64,000 nt of DNA from an uncultured Tateyamaria sp. (GTDB lineage Bacteria; Pseudomonadota; Alphaproteobacteria; Rhodobacterales; Rhodobacteraceae): positions 434,001 to 498,000 of the forward strand of contig NZ_CANNCF010000001.1 in NCBI RefSeq assembly GCF_947503045.1. The letters run 5' to 3'. Positions 1 through 8,834 of this stretch are shown piece by piece (the first letter of the stretch is position 1; each line of letters begins with the position of its first letter). A program made the translations under genes and the position numbers. The notes beneath the pieces were generated by a model. It searched no databases. It was given only the letters and a program-made list of their open reading frames with translations, and was not told where the DNA came from.

Positions 1-677
1 GCCTGCAGGTGAACCGTACATGGGACAGCCGCTGGTATGCCGACACCAAGGATTACGGGAACCTTCTGCTGGAAGACCTGAAAATCCGTGATTTCATCAA
101 GGAAGAGTGCAAGCAGGCCGGTGTGGCCCGTGTGATCATCGAACGCCCTCACAAGAAGTGCCGCGTCACGATCCACACAGCCCGCCCCGGTGTCATCATC
201 GGCAAGAAAGGTGCGGACATCGAAGGTCTGCGCAAGAAGCTGGCGAACCTGACGGATTCCGAACTGCACCTCAACATCGTTGAGGTCCGCAAGCCGGAGC
301 TGGACGCTGCGTTGGTTGGTGAGTCCATTGCACAACAGCTGGAGCGACGGGTGTCTTTCCGCCGTGCCATGAAACGTGCCGTGCAAAACGCCATGCGTAT
401 GGGTGCCCTCGGCATTCGTGTGAACGTCGCGGGCCGCCTTGGCGGTGCCGAGATTGCGCGGACCGAATGGTATCGTGAGGGCCGTGTGCCTCTCCATACC
501 CTGCGTGCCGATATCGATTACGCCCATGTCGAAGCGACAACGGCCTACGGTATCATCGGGATCAAGACCTGGATCTTCAAAGGTGAGATTATGGAACACG
601 ATCCGCAGGCGCGTGACCGCAAGGCACAAGAACTCCAAGACGGCCCAGCACCTCGCGGTGCCGGCGGTCGTCGCTGA
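1..677 (+). CDS. rpsC: 30S ribosomal protein S3, 5' end outside window
   Basis: S3 sits in the 30S head at the mRNA entry site. The frame is open to the left edge: the codons before the ORF-track GTG read L-Q, giving [11 protein letters not shown], which is internal in S3, so the GTG at 9 is an internal Val and roughly the first dozen residues lie outside the window. The type II KH domain with its GxxG loop (IIGKKGAD) and the C-terminal S3 domain follow, with a basic Gly/Arg tail. rplP begins 15 bp downstream after a GGAGG-like ribosome binding site, as in the standard S10 operon order. Confidence 0.97.
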   Translation, partial: LQVNRTWDSRWYADTKDYGNLLLEDLKIRDFIKEECKQAGVARVIIERPHKKCRVTIHTARPGVIIGKKGADIEGLRKKLANLTDSELHLNIVEVRKPELDAALVGESIAQQLERRVSFRRAMKRAVQNAMRMGALGIRVNVAGRLGGAEIARTEWYREGRVPLHTLRADIDYAHVEATTAYGIIGIKTWIFKGEIMEHDPQARDRKAQELQDGPAPRGAGGRR

Positions 678-692
678 TAGGAGGGCATAAGG

Positions 693-1106
693 ATGCTTCA
701 ACCAAAGCGCACCAAGTTCCGTAAGCAGTTCAAGGGCTCGATCAAGGGTCTCGCCAAAGGCGGGTCCGATCTGAACTTTGGCACTTACGGTCTCAAAGCG
801 ATCGAACCCGAGCGGATCACCGCCCGTCAGATCGAAGCCGCCCGTCGGGCCATGACGCGTCACATGAAACGTCAGGGCCGTGTCTGGATCCGTATCTTTC
901 CGGATGTGCCGATTTCGGCCAAGCCGATTGAGGTCCGGATGGGTAAAGGTAAAGGCTCGGTCGACCGTTGGGCGGCCAAGGTCAAACCCGGCCGCGTGAT
1001 GTTCGAGATCGACGGCGTGAATGATGACATCGCCCGCGAGGCCCTGCGTCTTGCAGCGATGAAACTGCCGATCAAGACACGGGTGGTCGTTCGCGAGGAC
1101 TGGTAA
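693..1106 (+). CDS. rplP: 50S ribosomal protein L16
   Basis: L16 binds 23S rRNA near the A site and peptidyl transferase centre. The 137-residue protein has the family's usual length and start ([11 protein letters not shown]), and the conserved GSVDRWAA segment is present. It is the last gene before the first interruption of the super-operon: rpmC, normally directly downstream, lies 3.3 kb away at 4420. A palindromic repeat and a terminator-like hairpin follow the stop codon, so transcription from the S10 promoter probably ends here. Confidence 0.98.
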   Translation: MLQPKRTKFRKQFKGSIKGLAKGGSDLNFGTYGLKAIEPERITARQIEAARRAMTRHMKRQGRVWIRIFPDVPISAKPIEVRMGKGKGSVDRWAAKVKPGRVMFEIDGVNDDIAREALRLAAMKLPIKTRVVVREDW

Positions 1107-1203
1107 GTCTTCTCTGAGTGCGCGGCACGGTATTTGCGTAGCAAATGCACGAGAGCGGCACCCGGTGGAGATTGAACGCTGTCTTTGACAAGGACTGGTG
1201 AGC

Positions 1204-1228
1204 GGTGGGGTGAAACCCCACCCTACGG
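1204..1228. repeat. dispersed palindromic spacer repeat, copy 1
   Basis: GGTGGGGTGAAACCCCACC followed by CTACGG: a 7-bp perfect stem around a GAAA-like loop. Related copies lie at 7821, 7853, 8756, 10311, 16886 and 27782, always between genes. It behaves like a REP-type element of this genome. Confidence 0.75.
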
Positions 1229-1238
1229 TGAGAATTGA

Positions 1239-1272
1239 AGCCCCCGGCGTGAGAGCGTCGGGGGTTTATTTT
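1239..1272 (+). terminator. rho-independent terminator after rplP
   Basis: The stem CCCCCGGCG / CGTCGGGGG (9 bp with one G-T pair) has a 6-nt loop and is followed by TTTATTTT. It fits the end of the rpsC-rplP transcript. Confidence 0.75.
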
Positions 1273-1391
1273 ACTCCGGAATATTTCTGTAGATTGAAAA
1301 TAGAACTGCTGGTTTTTCTTGCGTGCTTACTCCGAAAGCTTTAGCTGCGGAGCTAGGAGCTTCATTCATCTTTCTATAGCGAGGAATGTGT

Positions 1392-1568
1392 ATGGAGTTC
1401 TGGACCACCCTTAGAAATGCTGAATTGAAGCTGTTTGGAATGTCAGGCAAAGGCTTTGGCGCCGTTTTGCTGGCGGTTATTGTGCTCTTTGGTCTTTATC
1501 TCAGTGGTCACGGTGATTTTCTGGTATCGCTTGTTGACGCAATGTCTGAAGACAAGCGCCGCGACTAA
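1392..1568 (+). CDS. small single-pass membrane protein, hypothetical
   Basis: I do not recognise a family. The product has about 58 residues with one clear hydrophobic segment (GFGAVLLAVIVLFGLYLS) and a charged, polar C-terminus ending in EDKRRD, so a small inner-membrane protein is likely. I prefer the second ATG of the track ORF because the GAGG ribosome binding site at 1381-1384 is well spaced for 1392 but almost touches the first ATG at 1386. It lies alone between the rplP terminator and a GC-rich inverted repeat. Confidence 0.5.
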   Translation: MEFWTTLRNAELKLFGMSGKGFGAVLLAVIVLFGLYLSGHGDFLVSLVDAMSEDKRRD

Positions 1569-1596
1569 GTTGTGTCCCCAGCCGGGCGCCAAGCCC

Positions 1597-1726
1597 GGCC
1601 AGCGCCCGACCGACCTCCCCCCGGAGGGCGGGCGCTATGTCGATACCTGCGCTGAACGGTTACGCTGTGCTTGACGGCCATGGAACGCTCAGATCAACAG
1701 CCCTCCAGATCGGTCGGGCGCTGGCC
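1597..1726. repeat. 17-bp perfect inverted repeat enclosing about 96 bp
   Basis: GGCCAGCGCCCGACCGA at 1597-1613 is the exact reverse complement of 1710-1726. Inside the left arm GCGCCCG (1602) can also pair with CGGGCGC at 1629-1635, giving an alternative hairpin. The 375-bp gene-free stretch 1569-1943 holds nothing else I can identify. It could be a small mobile or structured RNA element. Confidence 0.55.
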
Positions 1727-1943
1727 TATCCGACAGGTTGAGGCTTGGCAGCATGCGGAACTCTGACCAAATCCAAGATGTATTTGGCTGCCATAAAGAG
1801 CTTTAGCAGTATTGGCGGATCGACACGCCGCGGCCTGTCGATGGCGGGGCTTGGCGCTCTGAAGCATCGGGAGCGGCTTAACAGTAGCTATTGCCCCACA
1901 CATCGCTAGGCTGAACCTGCACCCCGGAGAGCGAGGCCACCCC

Positions 1944-2165
1944 ATGAAACACGTCCCCAAACCCACCACTGACGAAGATCTGATCCAAGAGTTCCTCAAC
2001 AAGGGCGGCGAGGTCAAGAAGGGCAAGACCAAGCCGATGCCGGATGGGTTGGGGCTGTCCAACAATCAATGGGGCAACAAACTGACCAAAGAGGAAAAGG
2101 CGGCCAAGAAGGCCGCTGAGGCGGCGGCAGAGACGAACAAGAAGGCGAAGAAAGTCGAGAAATAG
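1944..2165 (+). CDS. small lysine/alanine-rich hypothetical protein
   Basis: This 73-residue, strongly basic protein has no signal or membrane segment. The first half contains a structured-looking segment (DEDLIQEFLNKGG, then GLGLSNNQWGNKL). The last 25 residues are an Ala/Lys-rich helix (EEKAAKKAAEAAAE). Small proteins of this kind occur in alphaproteobacteria and may bind nucleic acid, but that is inference from charge only. It is convergent with the hemerythrin-like gene, whose stop lies 15 bp away. Confidence 0.6.
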   Translation: MKHVPKPTTDEDLIQEFLNKGGEVKKGKTKPMPDGLGLSNNQWGNKLTKEEKAAKKAAEAAAETNKKAKKVEK

Positions 2166-2180
2166 CGCGTCCGGCAGCGC

Positions 2181-2768
2181 TCAGAACTGCTCGACATAGA
2201 CGCCGATGGCAGCTTCCAACTCACGCTCTTCATAGCCGAAATGGCTTTGGATCGCGCGGTGCAGGGCGGCAAAGACTGCGCGGGTTTCGGCGAACCCCTC
2301 GGCATCGGGTGACCGGGTCAGCCGCGCCGAACACGCCGCCAGCCGATCCAGCAATTCATGCACCACTTTATGTTCCTCGCGCAGCCGCGCGATGAGGGCC
2401 GCAAAGGGCGTGGCCTTGCCCTCGATCTCGGGGAACATGTGCTGTTCCTCGATATTGTGGTGCATCGTCAGCATCTGGCAGCCTTGCCCGCACAGGTTGC
2501 CGAAGGCCGCAAAGTTCTGCGCCATGTCGGAGGCCAGAACGATCTGCGCGAGATGGGCGGGGGGCGCAACTCCGGCCTCGATCCGGTCAATCACGGCCGC
2601 CAGTCGCGCCATGTCCTGCAGATAGTGGGCGTGGATCGACGCCAGTTGCCGCCCCTTGGCGCGCTGTGCGCCGGTTGCGTTGGGCAGGGCAGGGGCGTGG
2701 GGGCGCGTGCCCGCCTCGACCGACAAGTTCTCAAGCGGGACTGCGCTCAGGTCGCTATTCCCAGCCAT
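2181..2768 (-). CDS. hemerythrin-like (HHE) domain protein
   Basis: This 195-residue, all-helical protein has the metal-ligand pattern of hemerythrin/HHE proteins: HAHY in the first helix, HHNIEEQHMFPEIE in the second, EEHKVVHELL in the third and SHFGYEERE in the last. Such proteins bind a non-haem di-iron centre and are linked to O2/NO sensing, iron handling or oxidative damage; the substrate here is unknown. Residues 1-40 are a non-conserved leader. The start overlaps the 3' end of the upstream dioxygenase-like gene by 14 bp, so the two are probably co-transcribed. The insertion between rplP and rpmC is unusual. Confidence 0.85.
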   Translation of the reverse strand: MAGNSDLSAVPLENLSVEAGTRPHAPALPNATGAQRAKGRQLASIHAHYLQDMARLAAVIDRIEAGVAPPAHLAQIVLASDMAQNFAAFGNLCGQGCQMLTMHHNIEEQHMFPEIEGKATPFAALIARLREEHKVVHELLDRLAACSARLTRSPDAEGFAETRAVFAALHRAIQSHFGYEERELEAAIGVYVEQF

Positions 2769-3372
2769 AGTTGAATGACACCGACAGGCGGTCGTCCTCG
2801 CTCATGTTCATCGGCACCTCGTGGCGCAGCCAGCTTTCCCACAACAGCACATCGCCGACGGAAGGACGGGCGTAGTGGAAGGTCTGTAGGTCTGTGGCGG
2901 CGTCTTTCAGCCGGGGCGGGGCGGCCATCATCATGGCCAGCCGCGGGTCTTCGAGTTTGAGCGCATTGGTGCCTTCGGGCAGGGCCACGTAGGTGGTGCC
3001 GGAGATCACCGAGTGGGGGTGGATGTGGCCGGTGTGGATGCCGCCCTCGGGCAGGATGTTGATCCAGATGCTGTCGAGTTTCAGCGCCTTGTCGCCAAGG
3101 TCAAAGGCGAGGTCGCGCGCAAAGGCGGCGACATGGGCGTCGAGCGCCTTGACGACGTCGCCAAAGATCGGAAAGCGCCAGGGCAGGTCGGCGAGCGAGG
3201 CATAAGAGGTATAGCCCGGAAAGCCCTGTTCCTCGCACCATTCCTGCCCGGCCTCGTCGTCTTCGGCGATGGCATAGCAGGAGGCTTCGAGCTCGTCCGG
3301 GTTGATGTGTGGATCAAAGGCGGAGAGCGGGGCGTGATAGAGGCGGGTGGCAAAGAGAGAGGTGATGTTCAT
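2755..3372 (-). CDS. TIGR02466-type putative 2OG-Fe(II) oxygenase
   Basis: This 205-residue protein has the TIGR02466 signature: HTGHIHPHS followed by SGTTYVALPEG, then a distal WLRHEVPMN and DRLSVSFNYGW. The His residues of the first motif and the distal His match iron ligands of a double-stranded beta-helix dioxygenase, and the late Arg fits 2-oxoglutarate binding. The substrate is unknown. It lies upstream of the hemerythrin-like gene in a two-gene minus-strand unit, pairing two predicted non-haem iron proteins. Confidence 0.8.
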   Translation of the reverse strand: MNITSLFATRLYHAPLSAFDPHINPDELEASCYAIAEDDEAGQEWCEEQGFPGYTSYASLADLPWRFPIFGDVVKALDAHVAAFARDLAFDLGDKALKLDSIWINILPEGGIHTGHIHPHSVISGTTYVALPEGTNALKLEDPRLAMMMAAPPRLKDAATDLQTFHYARPSVGDVLLWESWLRHEVPMNMSEDDRLSVSFNYGWE

Positions 3373-3725
3373 GTCGTGTTGATAACCGAGCGATACGCGA
3401 ATGGCGATATTGTTTCAATGCGCTGAAGGTCCCGTCGGCCGCTGTGGCTTTGGACCGCTGTTATCAGGCCATATACCGCAAACATTATCACGATATCCCA
3501 AGGAAAACCGTGCACTTGGCCAGCATCCGCTGTTCCCGGTGCCGGGGCGGGGGTTCCCAATTGACCACGCAATTGCCCCGTAGAAGTTCATCGAGATGGC
3601 GATTGACCCGATGGTAACTTTGAACCATTAAAAATTATGTCAAAAAAAGAACACATTGACAGGGCATCCATAGAGGCTGTCGCAATTTACTTTGTTGAAG
3701 TTCAACCGTTTCAGGATGCAAAAAA
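3373..3725. other. gene-free divergent spacer
   Basis: This is a 353-bp region between the dioxygenase-like gene (minus) and the VPLPA-CTERM gene (plus). The short ORFs here (3369-3572, 3401-3583) have no family features. It turns AT-rich from about 3630, where a TTGACA at 3656 is a possible -35 box without a convincing -10. I see nothing else. Confidence 0.5.
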
Positions 3726-4196
3726 ATGAAAACCAAATTTCTCGCGGCCGTCGCCGCCGCTGTGATCGCCACTGCAAGTTCCGCAAATGCAGCGTCTTTT
3801 ACATTTAACTACACCGCCAGCTTTGGCACAGCGTTCGGCACGTTCGATGGTGACCTGACTGGAGATATCATCTCGAACATGACCAATTTCGTTGTCGAAC
3901 TTTCGACGCAACCCGGTGTCCAGAACACAGGAAACCAAGCGCTGACCAATTCAAGAACATGGTCGCTTTCAGGTCTTGTCGCAGACTTCAGAACTCAAAA
4001 TCCGGTTCCAGCAGGCTTTGGCGTTCTGGGAGGGGAGGTCTTTTTCGGCGATCCCACCATTGTGAGCGAAGTCTATGACCCTTCTGCGGCAAACGTCCAA
4101 TTGGTTGGTGCCGTGCCACTGCCGGCGAGCGGGTTCTTGTTGCTCGGCGTCTTTGGCGGGATCGCCGCATTCGGACGTCGCAAGACAGCCGCCTGA
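3726..4196 (+). CDS. exported VPLPA-CTERM sorting-domain protein
   Basis: This 156-residue protein has an N-terminal signal peptide (MKTKFLAAVAAAVIATASSANA) and a C-terminal sorting tail: VPLPASG, a hydrophobic helix and the basic cluster GRRKTAA. That is the VPLPA variant of PEP-CTERM, which in Rhodobacterales is thought to be processed by an exosortase-like enzyme for surface or matrix display. The middle is Thr/Phe/Gly-rich and unrecognised. No exosortase is in the window. It is monocistronic, with a strong terminator 24 bp after the stop codon. Confidence 0.85.
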   Translation: MKTKFLAAVAAAVIATASSANAASFTFNYTASFGTAFGTFDGDLTGDIISNMTNFVVELSTQPGVQNTGNQALTNSRTWSLSGLVADFRTQNPVPAGFGVLGGEVFFGDPTIVSEVYDPSAANVQLVGAVPLPASGFLLLGVFGGIAAFGRRKTAA

Positions 4197-4219
4197 ACAG
4201 ACGCATTGAATTTGGATGA

Positions 4220-4253
4220 GGGCCCGCCGATGCACGGGCCCTTGCCGTTTTTT
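4220..4253 (+). terminator. rho-independent terminator after VPLPA-CTERM gene
   Basis: A perfect GGGCCCG / CGGGCCC stem with an 8-nt loop is followed by TTGCCG and a run of six T. Confidence 0.85.
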
Positions 4254-4309
4254 GTGATGCGTCTGGAATGCGCCCAGTGACGACGTTCCCGAGTGGTAAG
4301 GAATAAGGC

Positions 4310-4338
4310 TTGCCATACCCGCGCACCCCCCCTATACG
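4310..4338 (+). promoter_or_regulatory. promoter restarting the spc ribosomal genes (rpmC onward)
   Basis: TTGCCA at 4310-4315, exactly 17 bp, then TATACG at 4333-4338. It lies about 80 bp upstream of rpmC and downstream of the terminator of the inserted genes. The same -10 hexamer occurs before rplO. Confidence 0.7.
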
Positions 4339-4419
4339 GCGCACTTCACCACCCACTCCACGGGAATCAGGGTGACGCATATGCTGCGGCCCTCTCGTGA
4401 TGTTGAAAGGATATGGCGC

Positions 4420-4620
4420 ATGAACGCCCAAGAACTTCGGGACAAGACCCCCGACCAGCTTCGCGATGATCTCGCAAACCTGAAAAAAGAAGCCTTCAAC
4501 CTGCGTTTCCAGCAGGCCACAGGGTCGATCGAGAACCCGGCGCGTCTGCGCTCGGTCCGTCGTGATGCCGCGCGCGTCAAGACGATCCTCAATGAAAAAG
4601 CCAAGTCGGCAGCGGAATAA
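4420..4620 (+). CDS. rpmC: 50S ribosomal protein L29
   Basis: L29 is a small two-helix protein near the peptide exit tunnel. The start is set at the ATG of [10 protein letters not shown], preceded by AAAGGA with 8-nt spacing; the longer track ORF only adds unrelated codons. The 66-residue product has normal length and the typical [15 protein letters not shown] and [11 protein letters not shown] segments. rpsQ follows after 11 bp. It is first in its unit because 3.3 kb of other genes separate it from rplP. Confidence 0.97.
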   Translation: MNAQELRDKTPDQLRDDLANLKKEAFNLRFQQATGSIENPARLRSVRRDAARVKTILNEKAKSAAE

Positions 4621-4631
4621 GGAGCCTTTAG

Positions 4632-4862
4632 ATGCCCAAGCGTATTTTGACCGGCACCGTGACATCCGATGCCAACGCCCAGACAGTGACCGTTTCCGTG
4701 GAACGCCGTTTCACGCACCCGGTTCTGAAAAAGACCATTCGTAAGTCCAAGAAGTACCGGGCGCACGATGAAAAGAATGCCTTCAAGGTTGGTGACTCCG
4801 TTCGCATCATCGAATGCGCGCCAAAATCGAAGACAAAACGCTGGGAGGTGCTGGAAGCGTAA
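4632..4862 (+). CDS. rpsQ: 30S ribosomal protein S17
   Basis: S17 is a primary 16S rRNA-binding OB-fold protein. The 76-residue product starts [10 protein letters not shown] and has the family segments [12 protein letters not shown] and [11 protein letters not shown]. It follows rpmC by 11 bp; rplN comes 77 bp later, a slightly long gap without an ORF. Confidence 0.97.
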   Translation: MPKRILTGTVTSDANAQTVTVSVERRFTHPVLKKTIRKSKKYRAHDEKNAFKVGDSVRIIECAPKSKTKRWEVLEA

Positions 4863-4939
4863 GTTTCCGGCATTTGCCACATTAATCGAAACCCTGGGGA
4901 TCAGGCACGCATCGCCCCCCAAAGGTCGGGAGAAACCAA

Positions 4940-5308
4940 ATGATCCAGATGCAAACCAACCTGGATGTTGCTGACAACTCCGGCGCTCGCCGAGTTCAGT
5001 GCATCAAGGTCCTGGGTGGTTCCAAGCGTAAATACGCATCCGTCGGCGACGTCATCGTCGTGTCGGTCAAGGAAGCCATCCCACGCGGCCGCGTAAAGAA
5101 AGGTGACGTCCGCAAAGCCGTCGTCGTGCGCACCGCCAAGGAAGTTCGTCGTGACGATGGCACAGCCATCCGTTTTGACCGCAACGCCGCAGTCATCCTG
5201 AACAACGCAAACGAGCCCGTGGGGACACGGATCTTTGGCCCCGTTGTTCGCGAACTGCGCGCCAAGAACTTCATGAAGATTATCTCGCTTGCTCCGGAGG
5301 TGCTCTGA
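4940..5308 (+). CDS. rplN: 50S ribosomal protein L14
   Basis: L14 binds 23S rRNA at the subunit interface. The 122-residue protein has the canonical start [17 protein letters not shown] and the L14 signature around [23 protein letters not shown] ribosome binding site precedes the ATG. The stop codon overlaps the ATG of rplX (ATGA-type), indicating translational coupling. Confidence 0.98.
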   Translation: MIQMQTNLDVADNSGARRVQCIKVLGGSKRKYASVGDVIVVSVKEAIPRGRVKKGDVRKAVVVRTAKEVRRDDGTAIRFDRNAAVILNNANEPVGTRIFGPVVRELRAKNFMKIISLAPEVL

Positions 5309-5613
5309 TGGCTGCGAAACTGAAAAAAGGCGATAAGGTCGTCATGCTGGCCGGCAAGGACAAGGGCAAAGAGGGCACGATTTCCTCGATTGACCCGAAA
5401 TCCAACAAGGCCGTGATCGATGGCATCAACATCGCCATCCGCGCCACACGCCAGACCCAGGATAGCCAGGGCGGCCGCATCCCCAAAGCGATGCCCGTTG
5501 ACCTGTCCAACTGCGCGCTGCTCGACTCCAACGGCAAACCCACCCGCGTGGGTTTCAAGATGGACGGCGACAAGAAAGTGCGCTTTGCCAAGACAACAGG
5601 GGACGTGATCTGA
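5308..5613 (+). CDS. rplX: 50S ribosomal protein L24
   Basis: L24 initiates 50S assembly. The 101-residue protein has an N-terminal KOW motif ([19 protein letters not shown]) and the usual basic C-terminal half. Its start overlaps rplN by one base and its stop overlaps the rplE start in the same way, so three genes are translationally coupled. Confidence 0.98.
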   Translation: MAAKLKKGDKVVMLAGKDKGKEGTISSIDPKSNKAVIDGINIAIRATRQTQDSQGGRIPKAMPVDLSNCALLDSNGKPTRVGFKMDGDKKVRFAKTTGDVI

Positions 5614-6176
5614 TGCTTGACACTGCAAACTACACCCCCCGCCTCAAGGCTGTGTTCAAGGACACGATCAAGGCCGCGATGAAAGAAGAGTTCGGTTACA
5701 AGAACGACATGCAGATCCCGCGTCTGGATAAGATTGTCCTGAACATTGGCTGCGGTGCCGAAGCTGTTCGTGACAGTAAGAAAGCCAAATCGGCACAGGA
5801 AGATCTGACGGCCATCGCCGGTCAGAAGGCCCTGACCACCACGGCCAAGAAATCCATCGCCGGTTTCCGCGTTCGCGAAGACATGCCACTGGGTGCCAAG
5901 GTGACGCTGCGCGGCGACCGGATGTACGAATTCCTCGACCGTCTGATCACCATCGCGATGCCGCGCGTCCGTGACTTCCGCGGCGTGTCCGGCAAGTCCT
6001 TTGACGGCCGTGGCAACTATGCCATGGGTCTCAAAGAGCACATCGTTTTCCCCGAGATCGACTTCGACAAGGTCGACGAGACCTGGGGGATGGACATCGT
6101 GATCGCGACCACAGCCCAAACCGATGCCGAAGCAAAATCTTTGCTCAAGCATTTCAACATGCCCTTCAACTCGTAA
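5613..6176 (+). CDS. rplE: 50S ribosomal protein L5
   Basis: L5 binds 5S rRNA and contacts the P-site tRNA. The 187-residue product has typical length and segments: [14 protein letters not shown], the region around [20 protein letters not shown], and [19 protein letters not shown]. It overlaps rplX by one base; rpsN follows after 18 bp with an AGGAG-type site. Confidence 0.98.
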   Translation: MLDTANYTPRLKAVFKDTIKAAMKEEFGYKNDMQIPRLDKIVLNIGCGAEAVRDSKKAKSAQEDLTAIAGQKALTTTAKKSIAGFRVREDMPLGAKVTLRGDRMYEFLDRLITIAMPRVRDFRGVSGKSFDGRGNYAMGLKEHIVFPEIDFDKVDETWGMDIVIATTAQTDAEAKSLLKHFNMPFNS

Positions 6177-6194
6177 GCGCAGGAGAGACTAGAT

Positions 6195-6500
6195 ATGGCT
6201 AAAAAATCCATGATCGCGCGGGAAGTGAAGCGCGAAAAGCTGGTGAAGAAGTACGCCGCCAAGCGTGCTGAGCTGAAAGCAATCATCAGTGACGAAACCA
6301 AACCGATGGAAGACCGTTTCCGCGCGTCCCTGAAGCTGGCCAAACTGCCACGCAACAGCTCCGCCACACGTCTTCACAATCGTTGCCAACTGACCGGTCG
6401 TCCGCATGCGTATTATCGCAAGCTGAAAATCAGCCGGATCGCGCTGCGGGAACTCGGCTCTGCCGGGCAAATCCCCGGCATGGTCAAGTCAAGCTGGTAA
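6195..6500 (+). CDS. rpsN: 30S ribosomal protein S14 (zinc-free form)
   Basis: S14 is in the 30S head. At 101 residues this is the long C-minus form: it lacks the CxxC pairs of the zinc form and keeps only the Cys of [16 protein letters not shown]. The C-terminus PGMVKSSW is canonical. It lies in standard order between rplE and rpsH. Confidence 0.97.
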   Translation: MAKKSMIAREVKREKLVKKYAAKRAELKAIISDETKPMEDRFRASLKLAKLPRNSSATRLHNRCQLTGRPHAYYRKLKISRIALRELGSAGQIPGMVKSSW

Positions 6501-6513
6501 GGGAGAGAGAGTT

Positions 6514-6906
6514 ATGACCGATCCTATCGCAGATATGCTCACCCGCATCCGCAACAGCCAGATGCGCGGCAAATCCGTGGTCTCGACCCCTGCGTCGAAA
6601 CTGCGTGTCCGCGTTCTCGAAGTGCTTGCGGACGAAGGTTACATCCGTGGTTTCGAAGAAATCAAAGGTGAAGATGGCCACCCCGCCATCGAGATCAGCC
6701 TGAAATACTACGAAGGCGAACCTGTTATTCGCGAATTGAAGCGGGTCTCCAAACCCGGTCGTCGCGTTTACATGGGCGTCAATGACATCCCGTCGGTCCG
6801 TCAGGGCCTGGGTGTGTCGATTGTCTCCACCTCCAAAGGTGTGATGTCGGATGCAAATGCACGCAGCCAGAATGTTGGCGGCGAAGTGCTCTGCACGATC
6901 TTCTAA
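6514..6906 (+). CDS. rpsH: 30S ribosomal protein S8
   Basis: S8 binds helix 21 of 16S rRNA and in other bacteria represses the spc operon. The 130-residue protein starts [14 protein letters not shown] and ends GGEVLCTIF with the conserved [13 protein letters not shown] segment. It is 13 bp after rpsN and 10 bp before rplF. Confidence 0.98.
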   Translation: MTDPIADMLTRIRNSQMRGKSVVSTPASKLRVRVLEVLADEGYIRGFEEIKGEDGHPAIEISLKYYEGEPVIRELKRVSKPGRRVYMGVNDIPSVRQGLGVSIVSTSKGVMSDANARSQNVGGEVLCTIF

Positions 6907-6916
6907 GGAGAAGCAG

Positions 6917-7450
6917 ATGTCTCGTATTGGTAAAAAACCGGTCGATCTGCCCTCGGGTGTTTCCGCATCCGTCTCTGGTCAGCAGATCGAAGTCAAGGGC
7001 CCCAAGGGCACCCGTTCGTTCAAGGCAACGGATGATGTGACCCTGTCGGTTGAAGACAACGCCGTCACCGTGATGCCTCGTGGCAAGTCCAAGCGCGCGC
7101 GCCAGCAGTGGGGCATGAGCCGCACCATGGTCGCAAACCTGGTCACAGGCGTGACAGACGGGTTCAAGAAAGAGCTGGAAATCCAGGGTGTTGGTTATCG
7201 TGCCAGCATGCAGGGCAACACGCTGAAACTGAACCTCGGCCTGTCGCACGACGTCGATTATACACCGCCCGCCGGTGTGACCGTGACAGCCCCCAAGCAG
7301 ACCGAAATCATCGTCGAGGGTATCGACGAGCAATTGGTCGGCCAAGTGGCTGCAAACATCCGCGAGTGGCGCAAGCCCGAGCCCTACAAGGGCAAAGGCA
7401 TCCGCTATAAAGGCGAATTCATCTTCCGTAAGGAAGGCAAGAAGAAGTAA
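6917..7450 (+). CDS. rplF: 50S ribosomal protein L6
   Basis: L6 lies near the sarcin-ricin loop. The start is at [12 protein letters not shown], after AAGGAGAAGCAG; the upstream ATG of the track ORF is inside rpsH. The 177-residue product has the two repeated L6 domains and the signature region [14 protein letters not shown], ending in EGKKK. Confidence 0.97.
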   Translation: MSRIGKKPVDLPSGVSASVSGQQIEVKGPKGTRSFKATDDVTLSVEDNAVTVMPRGKSKRARQQWGMSRTMVANLVTGVTDGFKKELEIQGVGYRASMQGNTLKLNLGLSHDVDYTPPAGVTVTAPKQTEIIVEGIDEQLVGQVAANIREWRKPEPYKGKGIRYKGEFIFRKEGKKK

Positions 7451-7461
7451 GGACCAGGAAC

Positions 7462-7821
7462 ATGGCAAACACAAAACGACAGCTGTTCCTCAAGCGCCGT
7501 ATGCGCGTCCGGAACAAACTTCGCCGCGTCAACGCAGGGCGTCCCCGCCTGAGCGTGCACCGCTCGTCCAAGAACATCAGCGTTCAGCTGATCGACGATG
7601 TGAATGGCGTGACATTGGCCGCGGCCTCGACCCTCGAAAAGGGTCTGGGCGTTGTGGGCAAGAACAACGTCGAAGCCGCCGCCAAAGTTGGCGCTGCGAT
7701 CGCGGAACGTGCGAAAAAGGCCGGTGTGACCGAAGCCTATTTCGATCGTGGCGGTTTCCTCTTTCACGGCAAGGTCAAGGCAGTTGCCGACGCGGCCCGT
7801 GAAGGCGGTTTGAAAATATAG
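7462..7821 (+). CDS. rplR: 50S ribosomal protein L18
   Basis: L18 binds 5S rRNA with L5. The 119-residue protein has the expected basic N-terminus ([17 protein letters not shown]), [13 protein letters not shown] and [24 protein letters not shown]. The downstream gap to rpsE is 155 bp, larger than usual, and is filled by two palindromic repeats. Confidence 0.98.
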   Translation: MANTKRQLFLKRRMRVRNKLRRVNAGRPRLSVHRSSKNISVQLIDDVNGVTLAAASTLEKGLGVVGKNNVEAAAKVGAAIAERAKKAGVTEAYFDRGGFLFHGKVKAVADAAREGGLKI

Positions 7822-7875
7822 GTGGGATGAAATCCCACCCTACGGCGGCGTTGTAGGGTGGGGCTTCGACCCACC
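7821..7875. repeat. pair of palindromic spacer repeats, copies 2 and 3
   Basis: GGTGGGATGAAATCCCACCCTACG (7821-7844) is followed in inverted orientation by GTAGGGTGGGGCTTCGACCCACC (7853-7875). The facing CCCACCCTAC and GTAGGGTGGG ends form a perfect 10-bp inverted repeat across a 9-bp gap, so one longer hairpin could also form between rplR and rpsE. Confidence 0.75.
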
Positions 7876-7976
7876 ATGTATGAAGGCGGTCAGTGGCCGT
7901 CTCGATGATCCGGGGGCATATCGCCCACCGCGATTGACCCAAAACGGCGAAAGCCACCTAAGAAAGGCAAGTTCTC

Positions 7977-8555
7977 ATGGCAGAACGTGACAACAACCGC
8001 CGCGGCCCACGTCGCGACCGGGATGAAAACCCAGAATTTTCCGACCGCCTGGTCGCGATCAACCGTGTGTCCAAGACCGTCAAGGGTGGTAAGCGCTTTG
8101 GCTTTGCCGCGCTCGTCGTTGTTGGCGATCAGAAGGGCCGCGTTGGTTTCGGCAAAGGTAAGGCGAAAGAGGTCCCCGAGGCCATTCGCAAAGCCACCGA
8201 GCAAGCCAAGCGTCAGATGATCCGCGTGCAACTGCGCGAAGGCCGCACGCTGCACCACGACATGGAAGGCCGCCACGGCGCCGGTAAGGTTGTGATGCGC
8301 ACAGCCCCTGAGGGTACCGGGATCATTGCCGGTGGTCCAATGCGTGCCGTTTTCGAAATGCTGGGCGTGAAGGACGTTGTGTCCAAGTCCATCGGCTCGC
8401 AAAACCCCTACAACATGATCCGCGCAACCATGGACGGCCTCAAGAAAGAGCAGTCGCCCCGTGGTGTGGCCCAGCGTCGCGGCAAGAAAGTCGCCGACAT
8501 CCTGCCCAAGCGCGATGAAGCCCCCGCTGCTGAAGCGGCAACTGAGGAGGCCTGA
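7977..8555 (+). CDS. rpsE: 30S ribosomal protein S5
   Basis: S5 contributes to decoding accuracy. The 192-residue protein has the S5 double-stranded RNA-binding fold ([26 protein letters not shown]) and the C-terminal domain ([29 protein letters not shown]). It is longer than the E. coli protein through an Arg/Asp-rich N-terminus ([15 protein letters not shown]) and an acidic Ala/Glu tail, as in alphaproteobacteria. rpmD follows after 5 bp. Confidence 0.97.
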   Translation: MAERDNNRRGPRRDRDENPEFSDRLVAINRVSKTVKGGKRFGFAALVVVGDQKGRVGFGKGKAKEVPEAIRKATEQAKRQMIRVQLREGRTLHHDMEGRHGAGKVVMRTAPEGTGIIAGGPMRAVFEMLGVKDVVSKSIGSQNPYNMIRATMDGLKKEQSPRGVAQRRGKKVADILPKRDEAPAAEAATEEA

Positions 8556-8560
8556 GACCC

Positions 8561-8749
8561 ATGGCAAAAACGATTGTCGTCAAACAAATCGGCTCCCCCA
8601 TCCGTCGCCCCGCAAAACAGCGTGCGACACTGATCGGTCTGGGCCTGAACAAGATGCACAAGACCCGCGAGCTGGAAGACACACCTTCTGTGCGCGGCAT
8701 GGTGAATTCGATCAGCCACATGGTCGAGATCATCGAAGAAAAAGGCTGA
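8561..8749 (+). CDS. rpmD: 50S ribosomal protein L30
   Basis: This 62-residue L30 has typical segments [15 protein letters not shown] and [22 protein letters not shown]. It closes the rpmC-rpmD unit: a palindromic repeat and a terminator follow, and rplO, normally next, is 3.2 kb further on. Confidence 0.97.
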   Translation: MAKTIVVKQIGSPIRRPAKQRATLIGLGLNKMHKTRELEDTPSVRGMVNSISHMVEIIEEKG

Positions 8750-8755
8750 CGTTGT

Positions 8756-8780
8756 GGCGGGGTGAAACCCCGCCCTACGG
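8756..8780. repeat. dispersed palindromic spacer repeat, copy 4
   Basis: GGCGGGGTGAAACCCCGCC followed by CTACGG: the same structure as copy 1 with compensating GCGGGG/CCCCGC changes in both arms. Confidence 0.75.
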
Positions 8781-8786
8781 ATGGTC

Positions 8787-8826
8787 AAAAAACGCCTCGC
8801 GAGAAATCGCGGGGCGTTTTCGTTTA
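8787..8826. terminator. bidirectional terminator between rpmD and membrane-protein gene
   Basis: The stem AACGCCTCGCG / CGCGGGGCGTT has a 6-nt loop, a run of A before it and T after it, so it can serve both converging transcripts. Confidence 0.8.
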
Positions 8827-8834
8827 TCCCCGCG

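Noticed and set aside
1597-1726. Possible retron or group II intron RNA
   Set aside because: No reverse transcriptase gene is nearby and no intron domain is recognisable.
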